64,000 nt of DNA from Sulfobacillus sp. (GTDB lineage Bacteria; Bacillota; Sulfobacillia; Sulfobacillales; Sulfobacillaceae): assembly GCA_027309085.1 (NCBI GenBank), contig DAIDDL010000013.1:22176-86175 (forward strand). Direction: 5' to 3'. Position numbers and translations under genes: made by a program. Positions 42,357-50,982 of this stretch are shown here, piece after piece. Numbering within the stretch: position 1 is the first letter of the stretch; each line of letters opens with the position of its first letter. The notes beneath the pieces were generated by a model, which saw nothing but the letters and a program-made list of their open reading frames with translations, was not told the origin of the DNA and ran no database searches.

Positions 42357-43121
42357 TTAATGGCCCTCAAAATGGGGAGCCCGCTTATCCAAAAAAGCCT
42401 GCATGCCCTCTTTTTGGTCATCTGTGCCAAACAGCAGCGCAAACAGCCGCCTCTCGAACCGCATGCCCGCTTCCAGCGGAAGGTCCGGTGCCGCGAGTAC
42501 GGCCTCCTTGGCCAGCTGCACAGCAATCGGCGGCATCTTGGCGATTTTCTCCGCCAATGCCTTAGCTGCCCCGACAACGTCTTCGGCCGGAACAACCTGG
42601 TTGACCAGGCCCATTCGGTAGGCCTGGTCAGCATCCACGGGTTCTCCAGTCAAAATCATTTCCATGGCCCGCATTTTCCCGACCAGTTGGGTCAAGCGCT
42701 GCGTGCCGCCCCCTCCTGGGATCACCCCAATTTTGATTTCCGGCTGGCCAAAATGCGCATTGTCTCCCGCGATTACCATATCACACGCCATCACCAGTTC
42801 CAGTCCCCCTCCCAGTGCCCATCCCGAAACGGCAGCGATGAGAGGTTTAGGAAATTGCCGCAATGCGTCAAAACGGTTGATCACGGGCGCACTGACCACA
42901 CTCGCAGCGGTTTGTCCGTGCAGTTCAGCGATATCCGCACCCGCCGCAAACGCCTTAGCGCCGCCCGTAAGAATCACCACACGGACTTGTTCGTCCACAG
43001 CCAAAACCGCCAGACGGTCTGTTAATTCCTCCATTAATGCCGCATTTAACGCGTTCAACACTTCCGGCCGGTTGAGTTGCAATATGGTGACAGCACCCTC
43101 GCGTCTCTCTAAAATGTTCAC
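42357..43121 (-). CDS. Enoyl-CoA hydratase (crotonase)
   Basis: 254 residues; GTG 43121 after AAAGGATGAGGGTCC. Classical crotonase motifs: GGAKAFAAGADIAEL, AVSGWALGGGLELVMACD and FGQPEIKIGVIPGGGGTQRL (read as QPEIKIGVIPGGGGTQRL), in which both catalytic Glu positions and the oxyanion glycines are present. It should hydrate short-chain trans-2-enoyl-CoA. It lies between the E2 gene (65 bp upstream) and the PaaG-like gene, on the same strand, in the same apparent operon. Confidence 0.92.
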   Translation of the reverse strand: MNILERREGAVTILQLNRPEVLNALNAALMEELTDRLAVLAVDEQVRVVILTGGAKAFAAGADIAELHGQTAASVVSAPVINRFDALRQFPKPLIAAVSGWALGGGLELVMACDMVIAGDNAHFGQPEIKIGVIPGGGGTQRLTQLVGKMRAMEMILTGEPVDADQAYRMGLVNQVVPAEDVVGAAKALAEKIAKMPPIAVQLAKEAVLAAPDLPLEAGMRFERRLFALLFGTDDQKEGMQAFLDKRAPHFEGH

Positions 43122-43186
43122 GGACCCTCATCCTTTCAGTTTGCCCTGCTCATCCAATGTGGCCGGCACTCAGCGCATCCCGGCTA

Positions 43187-44368
43187 TCAGTGCATATACC
43201 CTAAAAGCTGATAGGGTTCCTGCAACAATGCCTTCAGCAGGGCCAGGCTTTTCGATGCTTTCACACCGTCAATCACGCGGTGGTCAAAGGTGAGGCTGAG
43301 ATACATGGTCGCCCGTTCCTCAAACCCCTGAGCCATTTTCCTTGGCTCATAGACAATGGGGTACATGCCGACGATTGCGACTTCCGGGGCATTGATGATG
43401 GGTGTCGCAAACAGCCCCCCTAAGGGTCCCCCGCCGGTAACCGTAATGGTCGAGCCCGCTAGCCGGTCAGGCCCCAATTTTTTAGAGCGCGCCTGCTCCG
43501 CCACGAATGCAATCTCCTTGGCCAAGTCATAAATTGTGCGGCTCCCAGCGTGGGAAATAACGGGCACGACCAGCCCCATTTCGGTGTCGACCGCGATTCC
43601 CAGATGCACGTCATCATACAGATAGAGGGTATCGTGTTCCCACCGAGCGTTCAGCTCCGCAAAGTTTTGCACCATGATGCATACAGCCTTGGCCACGATG
43701 GCCAAATAGGTGACTTTGACTGGAGAACGCTCGGAAATTACCTCACGATTCAGTTCGGCGCGCGCCTGCACCAGTTGGGTGGCGTCGAACCGGTCAACCA
43801 CCGTGACCTGGGGAATGGTGCGCACTGACTCCGTCAGGTGTTCTGCAATCCTCTGCCGCATACTGCTCATCACCAAGGGCCGTCGGCCGCCTGCCGAGGA
43901 CACAGCCGCCGGAGCAGACCTGCCCGCCTCACGGACATCGGCGGGTACAATCCGGCCCTGGGGCCCAGTGCCCTGCACCGTGGCCAAGTCTATCCCGGCC
44001 TCCTTTGCTAAACGCCTGGTGGCGGGGGCCGCCCTCACGCCGGGGGCCACGGCCCCCGCGGAGGGCAAACGCGGAGCAGGCGCGCTGCTCCCACCCGGCG
44101 CCGCTAGCGGCGCGCTGGAGGAATCTGTGCGGCCGTCATCGATGACCACGAGGGTCGCGCCCACCGGTATCACGTCGCCCTCCTGCCCGATGCAGCGCAC
44201 CACACGTCCCGCAACCGGCGCAGGCAGCTCAACCACCGCCTTATCCGTCTCCACTTCCACCAACGGCTGGTCCAGCTGCACACGGTCCCCCACATTCACC
44301 AGCCAGCGGACAATTTCTCCTTCTGTGGTGCCTTCTCCCACATCAGGCAACTTAAATTCAAAGGCCAC
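43187..44368 (-). CDS. 2-oxoacid dehydrogenase E2, dihydrolipoamide acyltransferase
   Basis: 393 residues; GTG 44368 after GGGGGAGCACAA. One lipoyl domain with the lipoylated K43 in VETDKAVVEL, an Ala/Pro-rich linker, the peripheral subunit-binding domain APATRRLAKEAGIDLATVQG (TRRLAKEAGIDL), a second linker, and the acyltransferase domain ending with SLTFDHRVIDG, in which H363 and D367 are catalytic. It is the core of the complex with the two E1 genes. No dihydrolipoamide dehydrogenase (E3) gene is in the window. Confidence 0.93.
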   Translation of the reverse strand: MAFEFKLPDVGEGTTEGEIVRWLVNVGDRVQLDQPLVEVETDKAVVELPAPVAGRVVRCIGQEGDVIPVGATLVVIDDGRTDSSSAPLAAPGGSSAPAPRLPSAGAVAPGVRAAPATRRLAKEAGIDLATVQGTGPQGRIVPADVREAGRSAPAAVSSAGGRRPLVMSSMRQRIAEHLTESVRTIPQVTVVDRFDATQLVQARAELNREVISERSPVKVTYLAIVAKAVCIMVQNFAELNARWEHDTLYLYDDVHLGIAVDTEMGLVVPVISHAGSRTIYDLAKEIAFVAEQARSKKLGPDRLAGSTITVTGGGPLGGLFATPIINAPEVAIVGMYPIVYEPRKMAQGFEERATMYLSLTFDHRVIDGVKASKSLALLKALLQEPYQLLGYMH

Positions 44369-44379
44369 TTGTGCTCCCC

Positions 44380-45363
44380 CTATTCCTCCGCCATCACTTG
44401 GGATACCACACGCTGGACACGGGCCGCTGAAGGGACATACCAGTCCTCCCATGCGTAGGGGGGAAATGGCACATCCGGTCCCGTCACTCGCTGAACGGGA
44501 GCCTTCAGCCACCAGAAAGCCTGTTCGGACACGGTCGCCATGATTTCAGCGCCAAAGCCACCCGTAAGGGGCGCCTCATGCACAATCACCGCGCGGCCGG
44601 TTTTCCGCACGGAAGCCACCAGCGTCTCCTCGTCGAGGGGAGACAGGCTGCGCACATCCACCACCTCCACAGACACCCCTTGTTCCCGCTGAAGATTGCG
44701 TGCAGCTTCCTGTGCGACCGGCACCATCGCCCCGTAGGCGATGACAGAAATGTCAGTGCCTTCCTGAACGATGCGCGCGGTCCCCAAAGGCACCCGGTAC
44801 AACTGTTCCGGCACCTGTTCACGACCCATCCGGTAAAGGCGGATGGGTTCTAGGATAATCACGGGATCGTCATCCTCAACAGCCGAAACAAGTATGCCTT
44901 TGGCATCCGCTGCAGAACTGGGCACCACCACCTTTAACCCAGGAATGTGCGTGAGGTAGGCCTCCGCAGAATCGGCATGCTGCTCCGGCGCCCGGATGCC
45001 GCCTCCATAGGGAGCGCGGACGACCATCTTTGCACCCAAGTGACCGGCGCTGCGGTCGCGAATCCGGCTAACATGGGAAATCAACTGGTCCAGCGCCGGA
45101 TAGAGAAATCCCAGAAACTGAATTTCACAGATTGGCCGCAAGCCTCCCACCGCCATGCCTAGCGCCGTCCCTACGATGGCGGATTCGGCGAGCGGCGTGT
45201 CAATCACCCGGGCCGCTCCATACTTGCTCAGCATTTTGTCCGTCACACGGAACACGCCGCCATTGACGCCGATATCCTCGCCCATCATCACTACGCTCTC
45301 GTCTTGAGCCATGAGGAGGTCCAGCGTATCGTGGATCGCCTCCACCATATTTTTCTCTGGCAT
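44380..45363 (-). CDS. 2-oxoacid dehydrogenase E1 beta subunit
   Basis: 327 residues; starts two bases after the E1 alpha stop. Conserved stretches GEDIGVNGGVFRVTDKML (GEDIGVNGGVFRVT), DTPLAESAIVGTALGMAVGGLRP (DTPLAESAIVG), EIQFLGFLYPALDQL, and APYGGGIRAPEQHADSAEAY (PYGGGIRAPEQHADS) carry the TPP- and substrate-contact residues; the second domain binds at the dimer face. Partner of E1 alpha in an alpha2-beta2 tetramer. The next gene, E2, starts 11 bp after this one ends. Confidence 0.93.
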   Translation of the reverse strand: MPEKNMVEAIHDTLDLLMAQDESVVMMGEDIGVNGGVFRVTDKMLSKYGAARVIDTPLAESAIVGTALGMAVGGLRPICEIQFLGFLYPALDQLISHVSRIRDRSAGHLGAKMVVRAPYGGGIRAPEQHADSAEAYLTHIPGLKVVVPSSAADAKGILVSAVEDDDPVIILEPIRLYRMGREQVPEQLYRVPLGTARIVQEGTDISVIAYGAMVPVAQEAARNLQREQGVSVEVVDVRSLSPLDEETLVASVRKTGRAVIVHEAPLTGGFGAEIMATVSEQAFWWLKAPVQRVTGPDVPFPPYAWEDWYVPSAARVQRVVSQVMAEE

Positions 45364-45365
45364 TT

Positions 45366-46388
45366 TCAGTTCGCCCCCCAGTCTCGAAGCTCGCGGGCGA
45401 GGCGGTTTGGCATGACCTGGTAGACGTGGCGGAACATCTCCTCCACCGCAACAGGGTCCATCGCCTCAACCCGCGCTACCGCCTCATTGATCCGGTCCCG
45501 GCTGTCAGCCGCCATCCGCTCTTGGTCTTCCGCAGACAGGATGCTGCGGCCGGCGAGATACTGTCCCAAGCGGATCAGGGGATCTTGGGCGCGGTGGCCC
45601 TCGAGTTCCCCAGACGGGCGGTATCGGGTGGGGTCGTCCGCCGTCGTGTGCGGGCCCATCCGGTAAGTCACGGCTTCGATTAATGTAGGCCCCCCGCCCT
45701 CTGTGGCGCGTTCGCGAGCTTCACGCACGACGCCGTACACCGCCAGCGCATCATTGCCATCGACTCTAATTCCCTCAATGCCGTAGGCGACGGCCTTTTG
45801 GGCAAGAGTCTCGCTGTGGGTCTGGTGGCTCACGGCCGTGGAGATCGCCCACCCGTTATTTTGGCAAAAGAAAATGACAGGAACCTGCCAGACTCCAGCA
45901 AAATTCAGCGCCTCGTGAAAATCGCCCTCGGAGGTCGCGCCGTCCCCAAAATAGGCCATCGCCACCTGCGGTTCTGCACGCTGCCGCAGGGCATAGGCCA
46001 GACCCACCGCGTGCAGGAGGTGGGTGGCGATGGGAATAGAGCTAGGGAGTGCGCGGACACCTGCCGCATAGCTGCCAGAGCGTCCCATCGCGAATAGAAT
46101 GACCTGGTCTAAAGGCAGACCGTGCACGTAAAGCGCGCCGTGATCACGGTAAGAGGGAGCTATCCAGTCCATCGGCTCAAGCGCGTGAGCCGAGGCAATT
46201 TCCGCCGCTTCCTGCCCCAAGGAGGGGGCAAATGTCCCCACACGGCCCTGGCGCTGCAGGGTCAGGGTCTTTTCGTCAAAAGCGCGCAGCACCACCATAT
46301 CCTGATAAATGCGCAACGCCTCTTCATCCGTGCAAGACACGTGTGATGTGTCCCCTCCCATCACGGATATCATTGGCCACGTAGCCAT
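45366..46388 (-). CDS. 2-oxoacid dehydrogenase E1 alpha subunit
   Basis: 340 residues; ATG after GATAGGGGTGAGAGT. The TPP motif runs from GDG at 148-150 to N178 (FGDGATSEGDF ... FFCQNN). QGRVGTFAPSLGQEA and the phosphorylation-loop-like GPHTTADDPTRYR resemble Gram-positive pyruvate dehydrogenase PdhA, though branched-chain substrates cannot be excluded. The enzyme decarboxylates a 2-oxoacid and passes the acyl group to the E2 lipoyl arm. First gene of the operon E1 alpha, E1 beta, E2, two enoyl-CoA hydratases, GNAT. Confidence 0.93.
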   Translation of the reverse strand: MATWPMISVMGGDTSHVSCTDEEALRIYQDMVVLRAFDEKTLTLQRQGRVGTFAPSLGQEAAEIASAHALEPMDWIAPSYRDHGALYVHGLPLDQVILFAMGRSGSYAAGVRALPSSIPIATHLLHAVGLAYALRQRAEPQVAMAYFGDGATSEGDFHEALNFAGVWQVPVIFFCQNNGWAISTAVSHQTHSETLAQKAVAYGIEGIRVDGNDALAVYGVVREARERATEGGGPTLIEAVTYRMGPHTTADDPTRYRPSGELEGHRAQDPLIRLGQYLAGRSILSAEDQERMAADSRDRINEAVARVEAMDPVAVEEMFRHVYQVMPNRLARELRDWGAN

Positions 46389-46494
46389 ACTCTCACCCCT
46401 ATCAAAGATTTTACCTGCACCCTGCCACCTCCGAATGCCGGTGTGCTATGATGCCATAGGAAATTGATGCGGCCCCAAAGAAAGGATGAAGCGC

Positions 46495-46890
46495 ATGCGC
46501 GCTGGCTTGACCCCCGGAGCAGTAACGAGCGTGGAAACTGTGGTGACTGCCGCCATGACCGCGACCTTGGGCGGCCAGCCCATTCACCCCGTCCTGGCTA
46601 CCGCCCAGATGATTGAATGGATGGAGTGGGCGGGACGCAAGCTCATCCTGCCCTACCTGGAGCCCAGCGAAGATGCCGTGGGATACCAGGTCAACATCGT
46701 GCACACGCGTTCCACACCGGTTGGGGATGTCCTGAAAGCTTATGCGGAATTCCAAAAACGTGAAGGGACGCGTCTGTTTACCCGGGTTTGGGCAGAAAAC
46801 AGCCAGGGGCAAATCGGCAATGGCCTCTTTGTGCAAGTGCTGCTCAGCAAATCCCGCCTCGCGCTTCTCACTGGCGCACCGCCCCCCTAG
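46495..46890 (+). CDS. Hotdog thioesterase, FlK (fluoroacetyl-CoA thioesterase)-like
   Basis: 131 residues; ATG 46495, since AAAGGA overlaps the earlier ATG at 46486. The layout matches the FlK-like family: GLTPGAVTSVETVVTAAMTA (VTSVETVVTAAMTA), a catalytic-helix stretch ATAQMIEWMEWAGRKLILPYL (MIEWMEWAGRKLI) and GYQVNIVHTRSTPVGDVLKAYAEF, in which H-x-x-x-T-P-V-G is diagnostic. It probably hydrolyses acyl-CoAs in the cytosol. Divergent from the 2-oxoacid dehydrogenase operon; an extended -10 (TGCTATGAT) lies about 46444-46452. Confidence 0.82.
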   Translation: MRAGLTPGAVTSVETVVTAAMTATLGGQPIHPVLATAQMIEWMEWAGRKLILPYLEPSEDAVGYQVNIVHTRSTPVGDVLKAYAEFQKREGTRLFTRVWAENSQGQIGNGLFVQVLLSKSRLALLTGAPPP

Positions 46891-47078
46891 TCTCCTGACC
46901 GCTGATGCCCATAAGGGACGACGGGCGGCCCCCTTCCAAAACTTATACGCCAGAAACCGAGCGGGCGAATTTTTTGGGACCAAGTCGCAAAGGCACTGCC
47001 TTCCCAAAATTCTGCAGTGCGGGAGCCTGGCGAGTCCACCTCCAGCGGACCCCCCAGCACCGCTCCCCGCCGCCTCTT

Positions 47079-47384
47079 CTAGGACTCTTGGTGTCCCACC
47101 AACAGAGTGAAGATGCCCTTGGCAAAATGCATGAGATCCCGCCCCGCTGCGCGGCCGGGCTCGGAGGCCAATGCCTCTTGCAGGCTCTCTTCATCGAGAA
47201 ACTGCATCTCGGCCATCATCAGATAGGGAGAGTGGGCCCCGTCAGCCTGGTGGTCAAAACGGGTCAGGCGCACCCCCTGCAGACCCGGCATGGTCTTGAC
47301 CAGAGGAATGTGCACCTCTTCGTAGTGACGGTTGAATGCTTCTATGTCATCGGGATGACGATATAAGGCAACGAGCGTGACCAT
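47079..47384 (-). CDS. EthD-family protein
   Basis: 101 residues from ATG 47384 (AGAGAGGGG upstream, spacing somewhat long; ATG 47408 is possible). Ferredoxin-like alpha-beta pattern of EthD: MVTLVALYRHPDDIEAFNRHYEEVHIPLVKTMPGL, of which FNRHYEEVHIPLVKTMPGL contains the conserved Y-x-x-x-H-x-P-L motif, and a C-terminal half with a Phe- and Leu-rich helix. EthD-like proteins accompany degradation pathways, but their reaction is often unknown. It stands alone. Confidence 0.8.
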   Translation of the reverse strand: MVTLVALYRHPDDIEAFNRHYEEVHIPLVKTMPGLQGVRLTRFDHQADGAHSPYLMMAEMQFLDEESLQEALASEPGRAAGRDLMHFAKGIFTLLVGHQES

Positions 47385-47590
47385 AACAATGACAACCCCT
47401 CTCTTCATTAGGCTCCCCATAGGCGCCTATACCAGTAATCGGCTATGATATGAATTCTTCGTCAAGGGACTTCTCAGGGCGCCGGACCTGACCTGCCGCT
47501 CCCCCTCAGATGCCTGCCGTTTTCCTTCCGGCCCCCGCTCCCAGCATGGGCTCTTCATGTGCGAGTTCACGATATCACGGGCCTAATTGT

Positions 47591-47608
47591 GCAGTCAATA
47601 TTGACTGC
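47591..47608. promoter_or_regulatory. 18-bp perfect palindrome, candidate operator
   Basis: GCAGTCAATATTGACTGC is perfectly symmetric, AT-centred, and lies in the 340-bp gap before the flavoprotein gene. It has the size of a dimeric regulator site. No regulator is known for it. Confidence 0.4.
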
Positions 47609-47648
47609 TGATTCTTTTCCGAATATAGCCGTTGAAACAACATTCTGT

Positions 47649-47686
47649 GAGTACCGGCACGGTGCGCCTGCACCGTGCCGGTACTC
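47649..47686. repeat. 17-bp perfect hairpin upstream of the flavoprotein gene
   Basis: GAGTACCGGCACGGTGC (47649-47665) and its exact inverse (47670-47686) flank a four-base loop GCCT. No T-run follows; three tandem CCGGA units lie just downstream at about 47692-47706. It sits in the probable leader of the small ORF and flavoprotein gene, so attenuation or RNA stability control is conceivable. Confidence 0.5.
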
Positions 47687-47727
47687 CCTCACCGGACCGG
47701 ACCGGAACGCATGGACGGGAGGACTTC

Positions 47728-47832
47728 ATGGTATTCTTAGAGAATGAAAAGACACTGGACGCATCAAGACAAATGGCTGCACCGCGGGGGGAGCCACGGC
47801 GATGGCAACCGCGCCCCCCATGTTTGATGTGA
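47728..47832 (+). CDS. Possible 34-residue leader ORF
   Basis: ATG 47728 follows GGACGGGAGGACTTC, a strong ribosome binding site, and the ORF ends 31 bases inside the flavoprotein gene in another frame. The peptide starts MVFLENEKTLDASRQM and ends in a Pro/Arg-rich tail. No family is recognised. It may be a coupling or leader peptide, or chance. Confidence 0.35.
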   Translation: MVFLENEKTLDASRQMAAPRGEPRRWQPRPPCLM

Positions 47833-49103
47833 TTGTCATCGGGGGCGGCCCGAGCGGGCTGATGGCCGCTATTGCGGCACAGAGCGCAGGGGCCCGCACA
47901 ATCCTCGTGGAAAAAGGCCATAAATTGGGGCGCAAATTGGGTATTTCGGGAGGCGGGCGCTGCAACGTGACAAACGCCAAGCCCTTACCGGAACTGATGC
48001 AAAATATTCCCGGCAACAGCCGCTTTCTGTATTCAGCCCTGAGTCGGTTCGGCAGCCCGGAGATTGTCGCATTCTTTGAAGATCTCGGCATTGCTCTTAA
48101 GGAGGAAGACCGGGGCCGAGTGTTTCCTGTGACGGATAAGGCGGCTTCTGTTGTAAAAGCTCTGGTGGACAAGGTCTTCGACCTGAACGTGGTGGTCCGC
48201 CAGGATGCACCGGTGCAGTCGTTGCAGTCGGAACACGGGAGCATCACCGGCGCCGTGCTCAGCACCGGAGAATGTTTACAGGCCCCCGCCGTGATCGTCG
48301 CCACTGGCGGGTGCAGTGTTCCCGCCACAGGGAGCACTGGCGACGGCTACCCATGGGCACAATCGGCGGGCCACACAATTGTCCAGCCCTATCCAACTGC
48401 CGTCCCCCTCACCAGCTCCGCTGCCTTCATTGCGAACCGGACCCTTCAGGGCCTGTCGTTTCACGATGTCGGCGTGCAAATCGTCAATGGCGCAGGCAAG
48501 ATCCTCACGTCAGAATACGGCGATCTGCTGTTTAGCCATTTTGGCCTGACAGGTCCCGTTGCCTTGCGCTGCAGCCACTACGTGTCCGTCGCCCTGCGGA
48601 ACAACCCTAAAGACGCGCTCACAGCCCTCATTGACTTCGTGCCGGAACTGTCGGCCGATGTAGTGCGGGACACTTTTCAGCGAGCCCGCCTGACGTCGGG
48701 CCGGAAACACGTCGGGACCGTCCTCTCCGGGTGGTTTCCTGACCGCCTCGCTGACTTGATCGCCCAGCGCGCAGGTCTCTCGGCCGCCCACGATATGGCA
48801 CACCTCAGCAAGGAGGCCGGGGCCTCAATCCAGCAGGATATCAAAGCCTTTGCTGTGCCGCTCACAGGCACCCTGCCGTTGGAAAAAGCCACCGTCACCG
48901 GCGGCGGGGTATCCATTCAGGAGATCAATCCCAGGACCATGGGCTCCTCACGCTGCCGGGGCCTCTACTTTGCTGGAGAAGTCATGGATGTGCACGCCCA
49001 CACGGGAGGGTACAACATCACCGTCGCCTTTTCCACAGGTCATTTGGCTGGGGCGTCCGCCGCGCAGTTCGCGCTGGACAAGGCTCACGCCACCTTGCGC
49101 TAG
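47802..49103 (+). CDS. HI0933/BaiN-like NAD(P)/FAD-dependent oxidoreductase
   Basis: 433 residues; ATG 47802 after GGGGGGAGCCACGGCG. The FAD dinucleotide fold is VIVIGGGPSGLMAAIAAQSAGA (IGGGPSGLMAAIAA), followed by the family's GRKLGISGGGRCNVTNAKP (KLGISGGGRCNVTN) signature, IVATGGCSVPATGSTGDGY and the C-terminal GLYFAGEVMDVHAHTGGYNI (FAGEVMDVHAHTGGYN). Relatives include BaiN and proteins linked to RNA modification; substrate unknown. Its upstream region is unusually structured. Confidence 0.9.
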   Translation: MATAPPMFDVIVIGGGPSGLMAAIAAQSAGARTILVEKGHKLGRKLGISGGGRCNVTNAKPLPELMQNIPGNSRFLYSALSRFGSPEIVAFFEDLGIALKEEDRGRVFPVTDKAASVVKALVDKVFDLNVVVRQDAPVQSLQSEHGSITGAVLSTGECLQAPAVIVATGGCSVPATGSTGDGYPWAQSAGHTIVQPYPTAVPLTSSAAFIANRTLQGLSFHDVGVQIVNGAGKILTSEYGDLLFSHFGLTGPVALRCSHYVSVALRNNPKDALTALIDFVPELSADVVRDTFQRARLTSGRKHVGTVLSGWFPDRLADLIAQRAGLSAAHDMAHLSKEAGASIQQDIKAFAVPLTGTLPLEKATVTGGGVSIQEINPRTMGSSRCRGLYFAGEVMDVHAHTGGYNITVAFSTGHLAGASAAQFALDKAHATLR

Positions 49104-49129
49104 GCGCCCGCCTTGGAATTTCTGAAAAG

Positions 49130-49654
49130 CTACCGTGATTCCCAGTGACTTTGCAAAAAGAGGTCGCGGCCTGATCCCTGGCGGTACTGGCGGTAATGCT
49201 CCGCGTGGGTTTTATAAAAATCCTGATGATATGCCTCAGCCGCATAAAATACCGTAGCCGGGAGAATTTCTACCGCAATGGGCGCGTCAAACCGTCCGCT
49301 CTGGCTAAGGGCTTGACGTGATTCCCCGGCCTGCGCCTTCTGCTCCGCGGTGTGGTAAAAAATTGCTGGCTTGTACGATGGTCCCCGGTCGTAAAACTGC
49401 CCGCGCCCGTCAGTGGGATCTACTTGCTGCCAGTAGATCTCCAGCAGTTTCCGGTAACTGATCACCGCCGGGTCAAAGGTGATTTGCACTGCTTCGTAAT
49501 GTCCAGTGGTTCCAGAACACACGTCCTCGTAGCTGGGGTTCACCTTGTTGCCGCCCGTATAGCCGGACACCACCCCCAACACTCCCGGCCACTGGTCAAA
49601 CGGCTTCACCATACACCAGAAGCAGCCCCCGGCAAACGTCGCCAATTCAGTCAT
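49130..49654 (-). CDS. msrA: Peptide methionine sulfoxide reductase A
   Basis: 174 residues; ATG after AGAGGAAGAGGATAAG. Active site GGCFWC with nucleophile C11 and a second Cys C14; [28 protein letters not shown] ([13 protein letters not shown]) and [16 protein letters not shown] with the substrate-binding residues are intact. A C-terminal resolving cysteine of the E. coli type is absent, so recycling likely uses C14 or Cys in VCSGTTGH. It repairs S-form methionine sulfoxide with thioredoxin. Confidence 0.95.
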   Translation of the reverse strand: MTELATFAGGCFWCMVKPFDQWPGVLGVVSGYTGGNKVNPSYEDVCSGTTGHYEAVQITFDPAVISYRKLLEIYWQQVDPTDGRGQFYDRGPSYKPAIFYHTAEQKAQAGESRQALSQSGRFDAPIAVEILPATVFYAAEAYHQDFYKTHAEHYRQYRQGSGRDLFLQSHWESR

Positions 49655-49747
49655 CTTATCCTCTTCCTCTCTGCGTATACGCTTCGCCCGCTGATTCCAC
49701 TTTCTCTTTAATTATCACACATTATCCTCACGACCCGCAGCAGCCAA

Positions 49748-50350
49748 CTACTCAACACGCTGCAGCTGAGATTCAAACACTTCCCGGAACAGCGCCAGCC
49801 CGCGGATCAGCCACGCCATCAGTTCCTCTCTGTTGTCATCCGTGACGCGCCCGCTGCGGTCAAGCCCTATCTTGCACGCACGCCGGGTCGCGGACGTTTC
49901 CCAGGACAAGGGCCGTGGAAAGCGACGGTCAATATCCGCGCGCATGCTCTTTAAGAGGTCAAAAATCCTCCGGTTCGCAGCCTTGTCCCCCACGTCCACA
50001 TAGAGGTCAATACGGGTCTTTCCCTCTTTGGTAAATGACAGCGTATAGCTGATGCCCTTATGTCCTGAAGAGAATGTATACCATGACTGCGCCAGCGGGG
50101 TGCGGGTCACTGCCAGCCGCGCAATCAGATCCGACCAGAAAGCCCGGTACAGCTCAGGCCGGGACGGAGGCACCGCGCTTTCACTCAGTTCCTCTTCTAT
50201 GAGATGCTGCAGGGCTTCATCCATATTTAGGTGAAGATTTTCAACATACTTTTGAAATTGGCTCAGCAGTCCAGAGGGCAAGTCTATTTCCAGACGCTCT
50301 CGGTCTTCACCGCCTTCATCGCGCGCATAGCGCCTCAACGTGCCTCCCAC
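49748..50350 (-). CDS. DUF4268 protein with an N-terminal ribbon-helix-helix-like segment
   Basis: 200 residues; GTG 50350 after GAGGAGATGGAGCA. Residues 18-55 (RLEIDLPSGLLSQFQKYV ... EALQHLIEEEL) look like a strand followed by two helices, as in ribbon-helix-helix proteins. From about 66 the DUF4268 pattern follows: FWSDLIARL, KTRIDLYVDVGDKAANRRIF, RRFPRPLSWE, ACKIGL, WLIRGLALFREVF. DUF4268 is mostly seen at the C-terminus of restriction or nuclease proteins; here it is free-standing. Next to an AT-rich patch, which suggests recent acquisition. Confidence 0.7.
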   Translation of the reverse strand: MGGTLRRYARDEGGEDRERLEIDLPSGLLSQFQKYVENLHLNMDEALQHLIEEELSESAVPPSRPELYRAFWSDLIARLAVTRTPLAQSWYTFSSGHKGISYTLSFTKEGKTRIDLYVDVGDKAANRRIFDLLKSMRADIDRRFPRPLSWETSATRRACKIGLDRSGRVTDDNREELMAWLIRGLALFREVFESQLQRVE

Positions 50351-50982
50351 TGCTCCATCTCCTCACTTACACCATCATCACAACCATGTCTTCTATTGCA
50401 TTATAATATTATGACATCCATAAATTTCATCCTAACAACTATCATGACAAGATTTCTTCGGTTATTTTGTCCCCACATCGGGTTCACCGCGCCTCACACC
50501 CAATGCCACAAACCGTGCCATGTGCTTTCCGGCAATGAAGATCAGCCGCACCACCGACTATTTCAAGGCAGTTATAATATTGCTACTATGTTGTATGTAT
50601 AGTGCATCCATGCTTTTACTGCCATGTCTTTATCATTGTTCCTATTATGTTTGTCTATTATATTTATCCTACAAACCACTTTCCTAACATGATCATCGAC
50701 CCATTTTGATGCTCTTCTACTAGTGGAGACCACACGCCAGACTGTTCAGATGGACGGATTTTACATTGATGAGGTTGCGCCCATGCCCAAACCGGATGAT
50801 GCGGTCCATGGGAATTTTTCCGAGAAAAATACGGTCCGGGACGCAAGCGGCTATTGATGTACCCTAGAATTGCAAGTATAGCGCGCTACCCGGCCAAGGT
50901 CGCGGCAATGCTCTTTGTAACTTTCCGAACCCCATCTGGTTGAAGGTCAACGGACCGAAAAACTGAAGAGGAGTGTTTTTTG
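50351..50982. other. AT-rich gap, probable island remnant
   Basis: No complete gene. From about 50380 to 50700 the base composition is clearly more AT-rich than the flanks. An open stretch at 50749-50856 on the plus strand encodes MDGFYIDEVAPMPKPDDAV and 16 further residues, too short to assign and perhaps a gene fragment. The YdeI-like gene that follows shares the lower GC. Confidence 0.4.
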
